Shown: positions 8,737 to 19,034, numbered from the stretch's first letter. The stretch: DNA of 64,000 nucleotides from Chitinophagaceae bacterium (GCA_016719815.1 JADJYK010000025.1:1-64000); one strand, 5' to 3'. Notes: generated by a model not told the origin, from the letters alone. Numbers and translations are program-made.

Positions 8737-10591
8737 TCATCCTATTTCCGGTTGCAGCCCCCAATGTTCGGGGGAACGCCACAAGGCGGAAAGGAGTAAT
8801 TCACGCATAAAGAAAAATTCTTTAGGCAGTTTATCATACATTCTTTCAAACAGTTCTTCGTGTGAGAGCAGCTCCTGCTTACCTGGCTCACGGTCTACTG
8901 TCATAATTTTTGCGAATTCTTCTTTAGAGAAGTCTAATCCTGACCAGTCAATATCCTGGTAGCGGGGCATCCAGCCAATTGGACTTTCAACAGATGATGC
9001 ATTACCATGTATCCTGTCCACAATCCATTTCAGCACCCTGATGTTATCACCAAACCCAGGCCACTGGAAGTTGCCGTTTTCGTCTTTACGGAACCAGTTT
9101 ACACCGAAAATCCGTGGAGGGTTTGGAAGGTCACGGCCAAACTGTAACCAATGGTTTACATAATCGCCAATATGATAGCCCATGAAGGGCAGCATTGCGA
9201 ATGGGTCGCGGCGCACCTTGCCTATTTCACCAAATGCAGCAGCAGTCATCTCGCTGCCCATTGTAGTGGCGAGATATACGCCAAAGTTCCAGTTAAACGA
9301 CTGGTATACGAGCGGCACTCCTGTACTTCTTCTTCCGCCGAATATAAATCCTTCAATATGCACACCTTTCGGATTATCCCAGTCATTATCAATTGCCGGA
9401 TTTTGATAAGCCGGCGCCGTAAACCTTGAGTTAGGGTGGGCGGCAGGTTTTCCGCTGTTTTTATCATATGGTTTACCGTGCCAGTCAGTTAGTCCGTCAG
9501 GCACTTCTTTAGTCATTCCTTCCCACCATACATCTCCGTCAGCGGTTACAGCCACATTGGTAAAGATGGTGTTGGCCTTGATGGTTTCCATGGCGTTGGG
9601 GTTGGTCTTATAGTTAGTTCCGGGAGCCACACCAAAGTAACCGGCTTCAGGATTGATGGCATACAGGTTGCCATCTTCCGACTTGTGAATCCAGGCGATA
9701 TCATCACCCACTGTACTTACTTTCCAGCCATCAAAATCTTTTGGCGGAATAAGCATGGAAAAGTTTGTTTTACCGCATGCACTGGGAAAGGCAGCGGCGA
9801 GGTAAGTTTTTGTTTGGAGGGAGATTCCACACCCATTATCAGCATATGCTCAGCCAGCCAGCCTTCTTCTCTTCCCATTACAGATGCGATACGGAGGGCA
9901 AAGCACTTTTTACCCATAAGAGCATTTCCGCCATAACCGCTGCCATAAGAAATAATCAACCTTTCTTCTGGGAAATGAGAAATATATTTAACATCGGGGT
10001 TACAGGGCCACAAGTTGTCTTTTTGCCCTCCGCTAAGCGGGGCACCGACAGTATGTATACATTTTACATAGCTTTTCTTCTGCAGGTAAGGCATTACTTC
10101 CTGTCCCATGCGGGTCATGATGCGGGTATTTACCACCACATATTCAGAGTCGGTTATCTGCACGCCATATCTTGACAAAGGAGAACCAAGTGGCCCCATA
10201 CAGAAAGGAATAACATACATGGTGCGTCCTTTCATGGAACCCATCATCAGATCCTGCAGTTTTTTCTTCATATCATTGGGCTCCATCCAATTGTTGGTAG
10301 GGCCGGCATCTTCTTTGCGCAGGCTGCAAATGAAGGTTTTGTCTTCTACACGGGCCACATCGCTGGGGTCGCTAAAGCATGCAAAACTATTAGGCCTTTT
10401 TCAGGATTTAGTTTAATAAATGTGCCTTTTTGAACCAGCAGGTTACAAAGGTTATCATATTCTTCCTTGGAGCCGTCGCACCAGTGTACGTTTTTTGCTT
10501 CCATGAAAGAGGCCATCTGTTTTACCCATGTTTCCAGTTCTGCCCGGGCAGGGGCTGTTTCCATTGTAAAAAATGAAGAGTTTTGTGACAT
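8737..10591 (-). pseudogene. pckG: Phosphoenolpyruvate carboxykinase (GTP), frameshifted twice
   Basis: Converts oxaloacetate and GTP to PEP, GDP and CO2 at the head of gluconeogenesis. Three overlapping frames together give about 617 residues, the normal length for the GTP-type enzyme: 10591-10346 (N-terminus), 10358-9717 and 9756-8737. The catalytic Cys loop FPSACGKTN lies near 9765-9790, at the second junction. The ends NSSFFTMETAPARAELETW and SPEHWGLQPEIG look authentic. Complete conservation on either side of each shift suggests sequence error rather than loss of a central enzyme. Confidence 0.92.
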
Positions 10592-10889
10592 AAAAATTGA
10601 TTTAATACGGGGTTCAAAAAAAGGCAGGCAACCATTAGGAAACTGAACAGAAGATTGTTATTCAGCATTGCAAAGATGGGCAGAAGAACCAAACTTCATA
10701 TTGCCAAATATCATAACCCTGCATGAGTTTAATTAGGCTGGCTGTTGGCACGAAGATAACAGTTCCCTCCCGATGGTTTGTACATTGTGTTTCATTACTT
10801 TATTAATATTTGAAAACCGAATAAAAAATAACTACCGTTATTCGGTGGTTAAAGTGTTTTGTACAGGTTTTACTTATAATGCCGGCTGT
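10592..10889. other. Intergenic region, pckG upstream side
   Basis: About 300 bases with no credible gene. It holds the upstream region of pckG (no exact TAnnTTTG seen) and the hairpin at 10816-10846 described separately. Confidence 0.5.
10811..10846 (-). terminator. Probable terminator of the kup unit
   Basis: ACCGAATAA (10816-10824) and TTATTCGGT (10838-10846) form a perfect 9-base inverted repeat with a 13-base loop. On the minus strand it lies 44 bases past the small gene after kup and is followed by TTTTC. The stem is AT-rich, so strength is uncertain. Confidence 0.45.
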
Positions 10890-11009
10890 TTAGCAATGCA
10901 GAAAAAGGTGCTTTGCCTTGAAATAAACAATTACCACTATTGCCAGGGTAAACAGCCATGCTGCCACGATGAGCAATACAGAAAGAACAGTATTTTTTTT
11001 GCTTTCCAT
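10890..11009 (-). CDS. 39-residue single-helix membrane protein immediately after kup
   Basis: ATG 11009 follows the kup TAA without a spacer base (TAA-ATG). The product starts MESKKN, has one hydrophobic helix from about residue 7 to 30 (LSVLLIVAAWLFTLAIVVIV), and ends KAKHLFLHC. The orientation signals suggest a short cytosolic N-terminus. Placement suggests co-translation with Kup, and a regulatory or stabilising subunit is a natural guess by analogy with small subunits of other K+ transporters. No family is recognised. Confidence 0.5.
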   Translation of the reverse strand: MESKKNTVLSVLLIVAAWLFTLAIVVIVYFKAKHLFLHC

Positions 11010-12977
11010 TTATTCAGTAACCCTTTTCAGTCGCAGGTTTGCAACCGGCGAAACAATAAGCGGAACTTTTCCACCACTACATTTCCCGAATCAAGCCCAA
11101 ATGCTTTTTCCTCTGATAAGCTGACTTCTTTCAGCCAGAAATATAGTTTCATTACAATTCTTTCGAAGAACGGCAACTCATTATCCTGGCTCAGGTATTT
11201 TCCATTACAACAAATGAAAAGTCGCCGATTACATTATTCCTTTCGAGACTTTCATAACGGCTTCTCACATTCACTTCCCTGTTTTCCACCATATCTTCCA
11301 CCACTTTGCGGAATAGCAAATTGATGCGTGGCTGCACCCTGAATCCAAGGCGAAAATCAACCCGTATAATGTCGTTGGGAATAATATGCGTTACTTTATA
11401 TTCTTGTGTATAGGGATCATCGAGTGTTTCCACATGCACCAGCCAGTATATATCGGCCCGTTTGGGTTTGCGGTTCAGTATGGAATAGATTACTTTATGT
11501 TCTATCTCCCTTGTATTATCGGCACTGCTAAGATATACCAGATGTGTGGCATATTTGGGTACCGATTTATCATTACTCAGTTCTTGTATTTTAGGAATAT
11601 ATTGTTCAAGCCGCACAAACTCTACATATCTGTTTTAATTTTCCGTGCCCTGAACCAGGCATACATTACAATAAATAACAAGCCTCCAACCACCAGGGTT
11701 ACATACCCACCGTGTGGAAACTTTTCAAGATTTGCATAAAAGAAACCAAACTCAATGGTGAGATACACTAAAAGATAGAGATATACCAGCACCGGTTTTC
11801 TTCTGTGCAGCACAAGGTAATTAGCAAACAGCATAGAGGTGGCTATCATAGTGGCAGTAATGGCCAATCCATAGGCGGCTTCCATATTAGTAGCTTTCTT
11901 AAAAAACAGCACAACGCCTATACACCCTGCAAACAGCAATGTATTTACAGCAGGCACATACAATTGGCCTTTTGTTTCTGTTGGATAATTAATTTTAAGT
12001 TTAGGCCACAGGTTAAGCCGTATCGCTTCACTTACCAGCGTGAAGGACCCGGATATTAAAGCCTGGCTGGCAATGATGGTAGCTGCGGTTGCAATACTTA
12101 TTCCGAAATATAAGAACCAACCGGGCATTATTCCATAAAACGGGTTGAACCCTTTTTCAATCATTTCAGCAGTTATCATATCTCCATTATGATAGTGCAG
12201 CATCCATGCCGCCTGACCCATGTAATTGAGAATAAGACATGATTTTACCAGTATCCATGAATAACGGATATTCCATTTGCCACAGTGCCCCAAATCAGAA
12301 TAAAGTGCTTCTGCCCCTGTCGTACACAGAAATACACCTCCCAGTATATAAAATCCTTTTGGATAGGTAATCAGCAGTTTTATGCCATAATACGGGTTGA
12401 GAGCTTTGAGGACAGACAGCTCCGAAAACAGGTTTACCAACCCCAGTGCGGCCAGCATCGTGAACCAGACAAGCATAACGGGCCCAAAAAAGCGGCCTAT
12501 AAAGGCGGTACCAAACTGCTGCAGAAAGAACAGAACAGTAAGAATGCCAATTACAATCTATATTATAGTCCACTGGCTGATGTGCGCCAATGCCGGCACC
12601 TTCCGCAATCCTTCAATAGCAGATGTAACGGAAATTGGCGGGGTTATCATCCCATCGGCCAGCAAAGCAGCACCGCCTGCCATAGCAGGCAGCACCAGCC
12701 ATTTTTTTCTGCGGCGATCCAGTGCAAACAGAGAAAATATACCTCCTTCACCCCTATTGTCGGCCTGTAAAGTAAGTATTACATACTTAATGGTGGTTTG
12801 AAGTGTAAGTGTCCATATAATACAGGACAGGGCCCCGATAACCAGTTCTTCTGAAATAACTTTTCCATTAATAATGGCATTATTAACATAGAGCGGGGAT
12901 GTGCCGATGTCGCCAAAAATAATTCCCAATGCGATGAGCAACCCGGCAGGTGTGGCTTTTTTTAATGAAAGTGACAT
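11010..12977 (-). pseudogene. kup: Low-affinity potassium transporter Kup, frameshifted
   Basis: K+:H+ symporter of the KUP/HAK/KT family. The N-terminus has the hallmark GDIGTSPLY (residues about 22-30). Membrane pieces lie at 12977-12558 and 12476-11622, the cytosolic C-terminal part at 11616-11191, and the tail (LPFFERIVMKLYFWLKEVSLS ... VANLRLKRVTE) in further frames down to TAA 11012-11010. Rejoined length is about 655 residues, normal for the family. At least four one-base shifts are needed. Divergent from the KdpD/KdpE-like pair, which suggests that pair controls it. Confidence 0.9.
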
Positions 12978-12999
12978 TTTTCACAGCATAATTAATGGT

Positions 13000-13007
13000 C
13001 AAAATTA
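13000..13007 (-). promoter_or_regulatory. -7 element for kup
   Basis: TAATTTTG on the minus strand, 22 bases upstream of the kup ATG. A TTTG lies further upstream (13026-13023), but with a spacer of only 15 bases. Confidence 0.5.
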
Positions 13008-13021
13008 GAATGGGGTTTATT

Positions 13022-13047
13022 GCAAAAGCATAAAACATAGCTTTTGC
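13022..13047. promoter_or_regulatory. Inverted repeat between kup and the two-component genes, operator candidate
   Basis: GCAAAAGC (13022-13029) and GCTTTTGC (13040-13047) form a perfect 8-base inverted repeat with 10 bases between. It overlaps the -33 region expected for kup and lies about 63 bases upstream of the kinase -7 element. It could bind the adjacent OmpR-type regulator. Confidence 0.45.
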
Positions 13048-13109
13048 GGTCAAAATCTTTATAAAATCTTTACACCTTTTTTTTATTATGCCTCGCAGGA
13101 AAGCATGTC

Positions 13110-13117
13110 TATTTTTG
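13110..13117 (+). promoter_or_regulatory. -7 element for the sensor kinase gene
   Basis: TATTTTTG, 14 bases before the ATG at 13132, so the transcript would be nearly leaderless. Confidence 0.5.
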
Positions 13118-13131
13118 TACTATTATAGTTT

Positions 13132-14201
13132 ATGCCAAAGCGTTTCAGCAATAAAATCAGCATTCAAAAACAGTACATCTTCAGTGTGTTACTGGTTTTT
13201 CCCGTTTCCATTCTTTGTTACGCTTTTACGCCTTACATGGGCTACCGTGTGGTGGCACTGATGCTGCTCGTTACCGTATCGCTGATTGCTATTTCCTTTG
13301 AAATATTTCCTGTATTGCTTGCTGCTGTTTTATCAGCTTTTATCTGGGATTTCTTTTTTATTCCGCCGCATTACACAATACATGTTGACTCAACGGAGGA
13401 TGCCATTCTGCTGATAATGTATTTCATTATAGCAATGGTGAATGCGGTCCTTACATATAAAATACGGCAGGTGGAAAAGCTGGCCCGCCTGCGGGAGGAA
13501 AAAGCAAAGGCAGTGAAGTTGTACAACACCTTTCTTAACTCATTATCGCATGAGTTAAAAACACCTATTGCTGCTATTATCGGCGCCACCGACAACCTGC
13601 AGGCAGGAGACGGTTCGCTTACTGAAGACGACAAACAGCAACTGGTGACTGAGATTGCCAAAGCATCGTTCCGGCTGAACCAACAGGTGGAAAACCTGCT
13701 CAATATGTCCCGTATAGAATCAGGCTTTTTAAAACCCAATAAAGACTGGTGCGACATAGGCGAAACAATTTATGAAGTGGTTCGGCGGGTTGAAGAAGAT
13801 AAGCCGCTCCAGAAAATAAGTATCAGCCTGCACCCGCAACTGCCGCTTTGCAAACTGGATAAGGTGATGCTGGAAACTGTTTTGCATAACCTGCTGGCAA
13901 ATGCTATCCAGTATACTGATTCCTCCTGTATCATATGTATAGCGCTGCCTGTTATACAGACAAACTGGAAATAATCGTACAGGATAATGGCATGGGATTC
14001 CCGGCTGATGAAATCAATTATGTGTTTCAGAAATTTTACCGGCTGAAACAAAACCATGAAACCGGAACAGGGCTGGGGTTGTCGATAGTAAAAGGATTTA
14101 CCGAAGCTATGGGCGGAGTGGTGAGCCTGGAAAATGAACCCACCGGTGGGGCCAAGTTTGTAATGCATATACCTGTACAAACCTCAATCATCAAAGTATA
14201 A
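13132..14201 (+). CDS. KdpD-like sensor histidine kinase without the KdpD/UspA N-terminal part (frameshifted)
   Basis: About 356 residues. A DUF4118 four-helix membrane domain (residues about 15-115) is as in KdpD. The HisKA domain has the phospho-acceptor H in SLSHELKTPIAA (near 140) and the ATPase domain has N-box HNLLANAIQYT. After a one-base shift near 13940 come the G1 box DNGMGFP and G2 box GTGLGLSIVKGF, in a second frame ending at 14201. It lacks the roughly 400-residue cytosolic KdpD and universal-stress domains of classical KdpD. It is followed three bases later by its response regulator and is divergent from kup. Potassium or osmotic sensing is inferred from DUF4118 and context. Confidence 0.88.
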
Positions 14202-14204
14202 CAC

Positions 14205-14890
14205 ATGAACAAAGCAGAAATACTGGTAATAGACGATGAGGCTCAAATGCGTACATTGTTAGAAATAACACTGCATTCGCACCAATATAAAGTAACCTCT
14301 GCTGTTAATGCAAAAGACGGGCTTATAATGGCCGCCAATCATCCGCCTGACTTAATACTTCTTGATTTAGGGTTGCCAGATACAAACGGACATGAAGTAT
14401 TAAAGTCATTGCGGCAATGGTACACCAATCCGGTTATTATATTATCTGTACAAAAAAATGAAGAGGATATTATTACCGCACTTGATAATGGCGCCAACGA
14501 TTACCTGGGAAAACCTTTCCGAACGGGGGAACTCCTGGCCCGTATCCGTTCAGCTATGCGTACCATTGTACCCGAAGATAGCAACCGTGTGGTTACGGGG
14601 CCTGACCTTGAAATTGACCTGACAGCCCGGACAGTTAAAAAGAATAATGAACTGCTTAAGCTCACATTAACAGAATATAACCTGCTGGCATTGCTCGTTC
14701 GAAACGAAGGAAAAGTGCTCACACACCAATACCTGCTCCGGGCTATCTGGGGCCGGGTTTTATCAGCCAGTCGCAATACCTAAGGGTATTTATTGCACAA
14801 ATAAGAAAGAAGATTGAAAATGACCCCAACCGGCCCGAATATCTTCTTACAGAATCGGGGGTTGGTTATCGTTTCGTAAACAGGCAATAA
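14205..14890 (+). CDS. KdpE-like OmpR-family response regulator (frameshifted near the end)
   Basis: Receiver domain with the acidic pair in VIDDEAQMR, phospho-acceptor Asp in LILLDLGLPD (near residue 53) and Lys in YLGKPF. A winged-helix Trans_reg_C domain starts near residue 128 (LEIDLTARTVKKNNELLKLT). The ORF stops at 14783 after a one-base loss; the next frame restores the recognition-helix end (QYLRVFIAQIRKKIE...GVGYRFVNRQ) to TAA 14888-14890, for about 228 residues. Co-transcribed with the kinase. No kdpFABC is in view, so kup is the obvious local target. Confidence 0.9.
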
Positions 14891-14918
14891 AAAACCGCTC
14901 ATTCAGAGCGGCTTTTAT
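14891..14918. terminator. Bidirectional terminator between converging units
   Basis: CCGCTC-ATTCA-GAGCGG (14895-14911) flanked by an A run on the left and TTTT on the right. It can serve the response regulator on the plus strand and the cytochrome unit on the minus strand. Confidence 0.75.
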
Positions 14919-14936
14919 CAAAGCTATAAGTTCGAA

Positions 14937-15334
14937 TTAAAGAGACTTCATATAGTTCACTAAATCCCACAAATCATTTGCATCAGGAATTTTGGTTTTG
15001 TAAGAAGGCATATCTTTTCTTCCCTTTTCTGTTTTGTAATACATTGAACCATCATCCTGATTTTTAAAAGCTGGCTTTGTAAAATCACCGCAATCAGTAT
15101 CTAACTGGGCAGCTTTAGGGCCATCGCCTTTACCTTTTGAACCGTGGCATGATTTACAGTGCTGGTTCCAAAGTGTTTTTCCATTAGCAAGTGATTCGGC
15201 ATTACTTGTTCTTGGGTTCGCCTTGTTCTTGTAAGCATCCGGAACCGGCCATGGGTCATTTGCAGTTTTAGTTGTAAAGCCACCAAAGCGATTGCAAATA
15301 AAACGGCAATCGAAACTGGAACAGTTTTTTTCAT
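14937..15334 (-). CDS. Monohaem cytochrome c, last gene of the NrfD set (signal peptide frameshifted)
   Basis: Signal peptide MKKTVPVSIAVLFAIALVAL starts at 15334; a one-base shift near 15270 then leads into the mature frame (KTANDPWPVPDAYKNKANP...). CKSCHG is the single CX2CH haem site. GRKDMPSYKTKI supplies the axial Met of a class I cytochrome c, and DLWDLVNYMKSL is the usual C-terminal helix. Mature length is about 110. Probably the periplasmic electron carrier of the complex encoded upstream. Confidence 0.85.
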
Positions 15335-15391
15335 GGTGGTTTGTGTTTTTTATTTGTAATTGTTGTTTTCTTTTACAATAGAGTGACAAAT

Positions 15392-16389
15392 TTAAGGATT
15401 GGTTGCATTATCCGTTAACTGAGGTTGCTCTTTTCTTAGCCTGAAAAGCTCATATACAATAACTACATAATGCCCCCATACCACCAGCATCAGCACAATG
15501 AATGTTATCAACATCCAAAGGGGCGGATGGGAGCTCCATAACGCCCTGGGCTGGTCTTCAATTTTATTGGAAACAGGCACACCCCATTTAGGTGCTGCCA
15601 CCGTTGCCTCAAGGTTTCCAAATACCTCATTTTCATCCAGTTTTGCCATTAAAGTAAGGTTGCCTGCCGAGTCGCCGGGCAGGTTGAGCGGAAACTCAAC
15701 CAGGACTTCTCCATTTTCATCTGTAGTACCTTCTCCAACTTTCAGAGGTTAAAATGACGTTTAACAAAAATACTTACCAAGGTTTCAGGAACCGGGACTT
15801 CTTCACCTGTTCCTAAATCCACCAGTCTTATTTGTGCAAAAAGCAGAGAATCTTCCTTCACCGGTGTTATTTCGAGCCGGGCTCTTTTAAACTCTGTAAC
15901 TTCTTCGGCAGTTTCCATGGCCTTGTTGCCGGCAAAAACAGCTTTGAAGTACACTTTTCCATCAGCGTCGGTTTTCAGTAAAGAGTCTGCTTTTACACTG
16001 AAAATACCCCTGCCATTGCGGTCTGTTATTACAAATCCAAGTTCTCTTTCTTCTTCACCCATTACCTGGAAGAAAGTAACCTTCATTTTATAAAGGTTAA
16101 TAAACTGGCCTTTTACTTTAGCCTTCAAACCTGCTTTAAGGTCAATCGTATTGTCTCCTTTTTGTACACCAATAAACTCAATTGATGGGGAAATAAGGGA
16201 TTCCTCTTCGGTAGCTTCTTCGGCAACAGGTTCCTCTGCCGGTGCAGCAGTGGTATCCACGGCTGCCGGCGCATTAGTATCGGACTGCGCCTTTAGCACA
16301 GATGGAGCAAGCAGCAAAAGCAAGCCGGTCAGCAGTATTATTTGCCTGAACATTTCTTTGTATGATTTTTTTCTTACAGCTTGTGTCAT
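15392..16389 (-). pseudogene. Periplasmic beta-rich protein with a C-terminal membrane anchor, NrfD set (frameshifted)
   Basis: About 330 residues when rejoined. Signal peptide (best start may be 16353, MFRQIILLTG...), an Ala/Glu/Pro-rich linker, then two or three Ig- or transthyretin-like beta domains (ADGKVYFKAVFAG; DENGEVLVEFPL). The second frame (15649-15392) ends with a single helix WMLITFIVLMLVVWGHYVVIV and a short cytosolic tail. The frame changes near 15745. No family is recognised; position suggests an assembly or scaffold subunit of the membrane complex. Confidence 0.65.
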
Positions 16390-16410
16390 AAAAAAATTAT
16401 TAAGCAGGTT

Positions 16411-17754
16411 TTACATCCCGGTTTTAGCCGGTGCTGATTCTTGTTGTTTGATAGCGTTCGGATCTTCGAGGCCAGTTATTGGCACCACAGTTACAAATTT
16501 TGATATTAGTGTAAAGAATAACAGGAATGTGGCAATGCCGGCGAACGTAAGCACCCATTCAGGCCAGGTGGCGGAGTATTTTACGTATTCCATTCTTGTA
16601 TCCTGCATAGGTATTGCCGGTGTTTCAAGTGTGGGCACGATAATCAGGTAGCGTTTTACCCACAAGGCAAATACCATAATAAATGCTGATAAAGTAATCC
16701 ATTTAGGTTTACGGGTAGCAGGTATTGCGACTATCAATATTGGCAACACTATTCCGGCCACGTTGGCAAACAGGGTCCACCAGCCATATTCTGACAGGCT
16801 GAAAAGTTTATGAATTACATCATTATCCCATTTTTCTGAACCAAACCAGCTTGTGAAATACTCTGAGAAAGTGAAGTATCCATAACCGGCAGCCAGTATC
16901 ATCATGATATAGCCCAAATTGATGAAGTGTTTATCGGTAAAATATTTCTCCAGTTTGTACATTCTCCTGTACACCCACATGGCTACAATTAATACTCCTA
17001 TTCCTGAGAATAAAGCGCCGAGTACAAAGTAGGGGCCGAAGATGGTGCTGTGCCAACCGGGCCGCAGTGTCATCCCAAAAATCCAGGAGAGAATAGATGC
17101 GACCACTATCGATAGCGGAATCATTATGATGGATAGCAGGTTTTGTGAAACAATCAGGTGTTTCTTCTGGCTGGCACCGCCGCGATAACCATTAGCAAAA
17201 AAAGCATACAGTTTTTGCCTCCATTTCGGCACATTCAGTTTTGCATCACGATACACTGCAAAATCTTTAACCAGTGCCAGGTACAACAACAAAACAGCAC
17301 CCACCAGGAAAGTAACCACGGCCATCACATCCCATGTCATGGGTGACTGAATACGGGGATATACAAAGAGGTGCCACAGCCGGTCAAAACGGCCTACACA
17401 GAGCAGGATAAAAACGGGTCCTACAATAACAGAAATAACAGTCATCATTTGTGCCAGGCGAACGATGGGTTTTCCCCAGGGCACATTGAGCAGGTGCAGC
17501 ACACCTGCAATGATAGCGCCGGCATAACTGAGACCGATAAAGAAAATGAAGTTTACGATAAACAGGCCCCACACAACATTATCCCGCATACCGGTTACGC
17601 CATGGCCTTTGGCAATTTGCAAATACAATGCATAAAGACCGGCAAGTACCCACAGTCCGAAAAAAATGGCAAAGAACCAGTTCCTTTTTCCAAATTTTTC
17701 AATATTCGGCCGCTGGTAATTGAGGGCTTCCTGCTGGTATGAATTGAGTTCCAT
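16411..17754 (-). CDS. NrfD/PsrC-family quinone-interacting membrane subunit
   Basis: 447 residues with about ten membrane helices, beginning near residues 25-47 and 60-88. NrfD/PsrC/HybB-type subunits oxidise or reduce menaquinol and exchange electrons with a partner FeS protein; that partner is encoded 39 bases upstream. The C-terminus (about the last 25 residues) is polar and Pro/Gln-rich. Intact. No PsrA- or DmsA-like molybdopterin subunit lies in the window, so the final acceptor or donor is unclear. Confidence 0.88.
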   Translation of the reverse strand: MELNSYQQEALNYQRPNIEKFGKRNWFFAIFFGLWVLAGLYALYLQIAKGHGVTGMRDNVVWGLFIVNFIFFIGLSYAGAIIAGVLHLLNVPWGKPIVRLAQMMTVISVIVGPVFILLCVGRFDRLWHLFVYPRIQSPMTWDVMAVVTFLVGAVLLLYLALVKDFAVYRDAKLNVPKWRQKLYAFFANGYRGGASQKKHLIVSQNLLSIIMIPLSIVVASILSWIFGMTLRPGWHSTIFGPYFVLGALFSGIGVLIVAMWVYRRMYKLEKYFTDKHFINLGYIMMILAAGYGYFTFSEYFTSWFGSEKWDNDVIHKLFSLSEYGWWTLFANVAGIVLPILIVAIPATRKPKWITLSAFIMVFALWVKRYLIIVPTLETPAIPMQDTRMEYVKYSATWPEWVLTFAGIATFLLFFTLISKFVTVVPITGLEDPNAIKQQESAPAKTGM

Positions 17755-17793
17755 AATAAGATGTATTCAAGATTGAATGATAGAATTCTTTGT

Positions 17794-18759
17794 TTACGAT
17801 TTTTTCTGGTCGGGTTCCATAATGTATTTGAACCGTTCTTTGATGTTCGAATCCAGATCTTCGTACCCTCTTTCTACAGGGAACTGCCTGTCTTTCGGTG
17901 GCAGATAATACACTCTTGGTTTGGTACCCAGTTCTTCCAAAAAGCGGTAAGCAGCCCTGTCTTTTATCAACTGGCTGAAACTTACTGTTTCGGAGCCATT
18001 AGTAACTGTGTCTTCGTTTTCATCGCCAAAATAGAATACACCATTGGGGCAAGCCTCCACGCATGGGGGAAGAAGACCTTCTCTTGCCCTGTCCGGACAG
18101 AAGTCGCATTTTTCTACTGTACCAACCTTTGCAGGGATATTGGTCTCGGGGTTTGATACAAGGTTTCTTATATCCACAGTCAGTTCGGGCTCATCCCAGT
18201 TAAATACCCTGGTTGAGTATGGGCAGGCTGCCATACAGAATTTACAACCAATGCAGCGTTCATTATCAATCAGCACCAGACCATCCTGCCTTTTATAGGT
18301 AGCGTCCACGGGACATACTTTTACGCAAGGCGGATTGTCGCAATGGAAGCACTGCTTGGGGAACCAGTAAGGCGCTGCCTTTTCGCTGTCTTTCATCAGC
18401 TTAACAGTCAGCCACTCAGTTTCTTCGGGACGGTAGTGCCATTTTTGGCAGGCTGTTATGCACTTACGGGCATTTTTGCAAAGAGCAAGATCCACAACCA
18501 TTACAAACTTTTTACCGGCAATTCCTTCCCTTGCCTCCAGCTTGGAAACAATGGCCATGTGTTCCTGGTGGTTCAGGTAGGCCGAATCAATTTCCACAAT
18601 CTCACCATCGGGAGAAAGCAGTTTTACTTTCCCGGCGCTTTCTTTTTTTGATGAGCAGGAACAGGCCAGGCTGCCACAGGCTGTTGCAGCTACTGCAGCA
18701 ATAGCCGTGTTTTTCAAAAAATTCCGCCGGCTTTTATCATTCATTTCATCCTGTTTCAT
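17794..18759 (-). CDS. Twin-arginine-exported ferredoxin-type FeS protein, partner of NrfD
   Basis: 321 residues. Twin-arginine signal SRRNFLKNTAIAAVAATAC at the N-terminus, then KVKLLSPDGEIVEID (shared with the upstream small gene). DmsB/PsrB-type cluster motifs follow: CKNARKCITACQ, CFHCDNPPCVKVCP, CIGCKFCMAACP and CDFC...PPCVEACP. The first motif has Ala where the second Cys is expected. Four clusters would form a wire between NrfD and a cytochrome. Intact; 24 bases after the small upstream gene. Confidence 0.9.
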   Translation of the reverse strand: MKQDEMNDKSRRNFLKNTAIAAVAATACGSLACSCSSKKESAGKVKLLSPDGEIVEIDSAYLNHQEHMAIVSKLEAREGIAGKKFVMVVDLALCKNARKCITACQKWHYRPEETEWLTVKLMKDSEKAAPYWFPKQCFHCDNPPCVKVCPVDATYKRQDGLVLIDNERCIGCKFCMAACPYSTRVFNWDEPELTVDIRNLVSNPETNIPAKVGTVEKCDFCPDRAREGLLPPCVEACPNGVFYFGDENEDTVTNGSETVSFSQLIKDRAAYRFLEELGTKPRVYYLPPKDRQFPVERGYEDLDSNIKERFKYIMEPDQKKS

Positions 18760-18783
18760 AATTATTATATGAATTGTATGGTT

Positions 18784-19011
18784 TTATAGATTGCTGTCTT
18801 TGGATGGATTTTTCATCCAGTTATAGATGTCCTGTTTAGTCGCTTTTTGCCTGTTGGCGGCGGCTTCAAAAACAGATTTTTCCACTTCCACCAGTTTGCC
18901 GTCCGGGGTCAGCATTTTTACCATTTCGGGCTTTGCTGATTTGTCTTTACCGGCAAACAGCGAAAAGAACTGCCTGCGGGATTTGTTGTCTGATTTTTTT
19001 GTATTACCCAT
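18784..19011 (-). CDS. 75-residue twin-arginine-like protein, first gene of the NrfD set
   Basis: Start chosen at 19011 (MGNTKKSDNKSRRQFFSLF); the open frame to 19095 would add an unlikely hydrophobic lead. SRRQFFSLFAGK looks like a degenerate twin-arginine motif without a long hydrophobic core. The middle segment MVKMLTPDGKLVEVEKSVFEAA closely resembles residues just after the signal of the FeS protein. No cysteines. It may be a chaperone-like or structural mimic of the FeS subunit's N-terminal region. No family is recognised. Confidence 0.65.
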   Translation of the reverse strand: MGNTKKSDNKSRRQFFSLFAGKDKSAKPEMVKMLTPDGKLVEVEKSVFEAAANRQKATKQDIYNWMKNPSKDSNL

Positions 19012-19034
19012 AATTAGCTTTTGAACTGGAAAGA

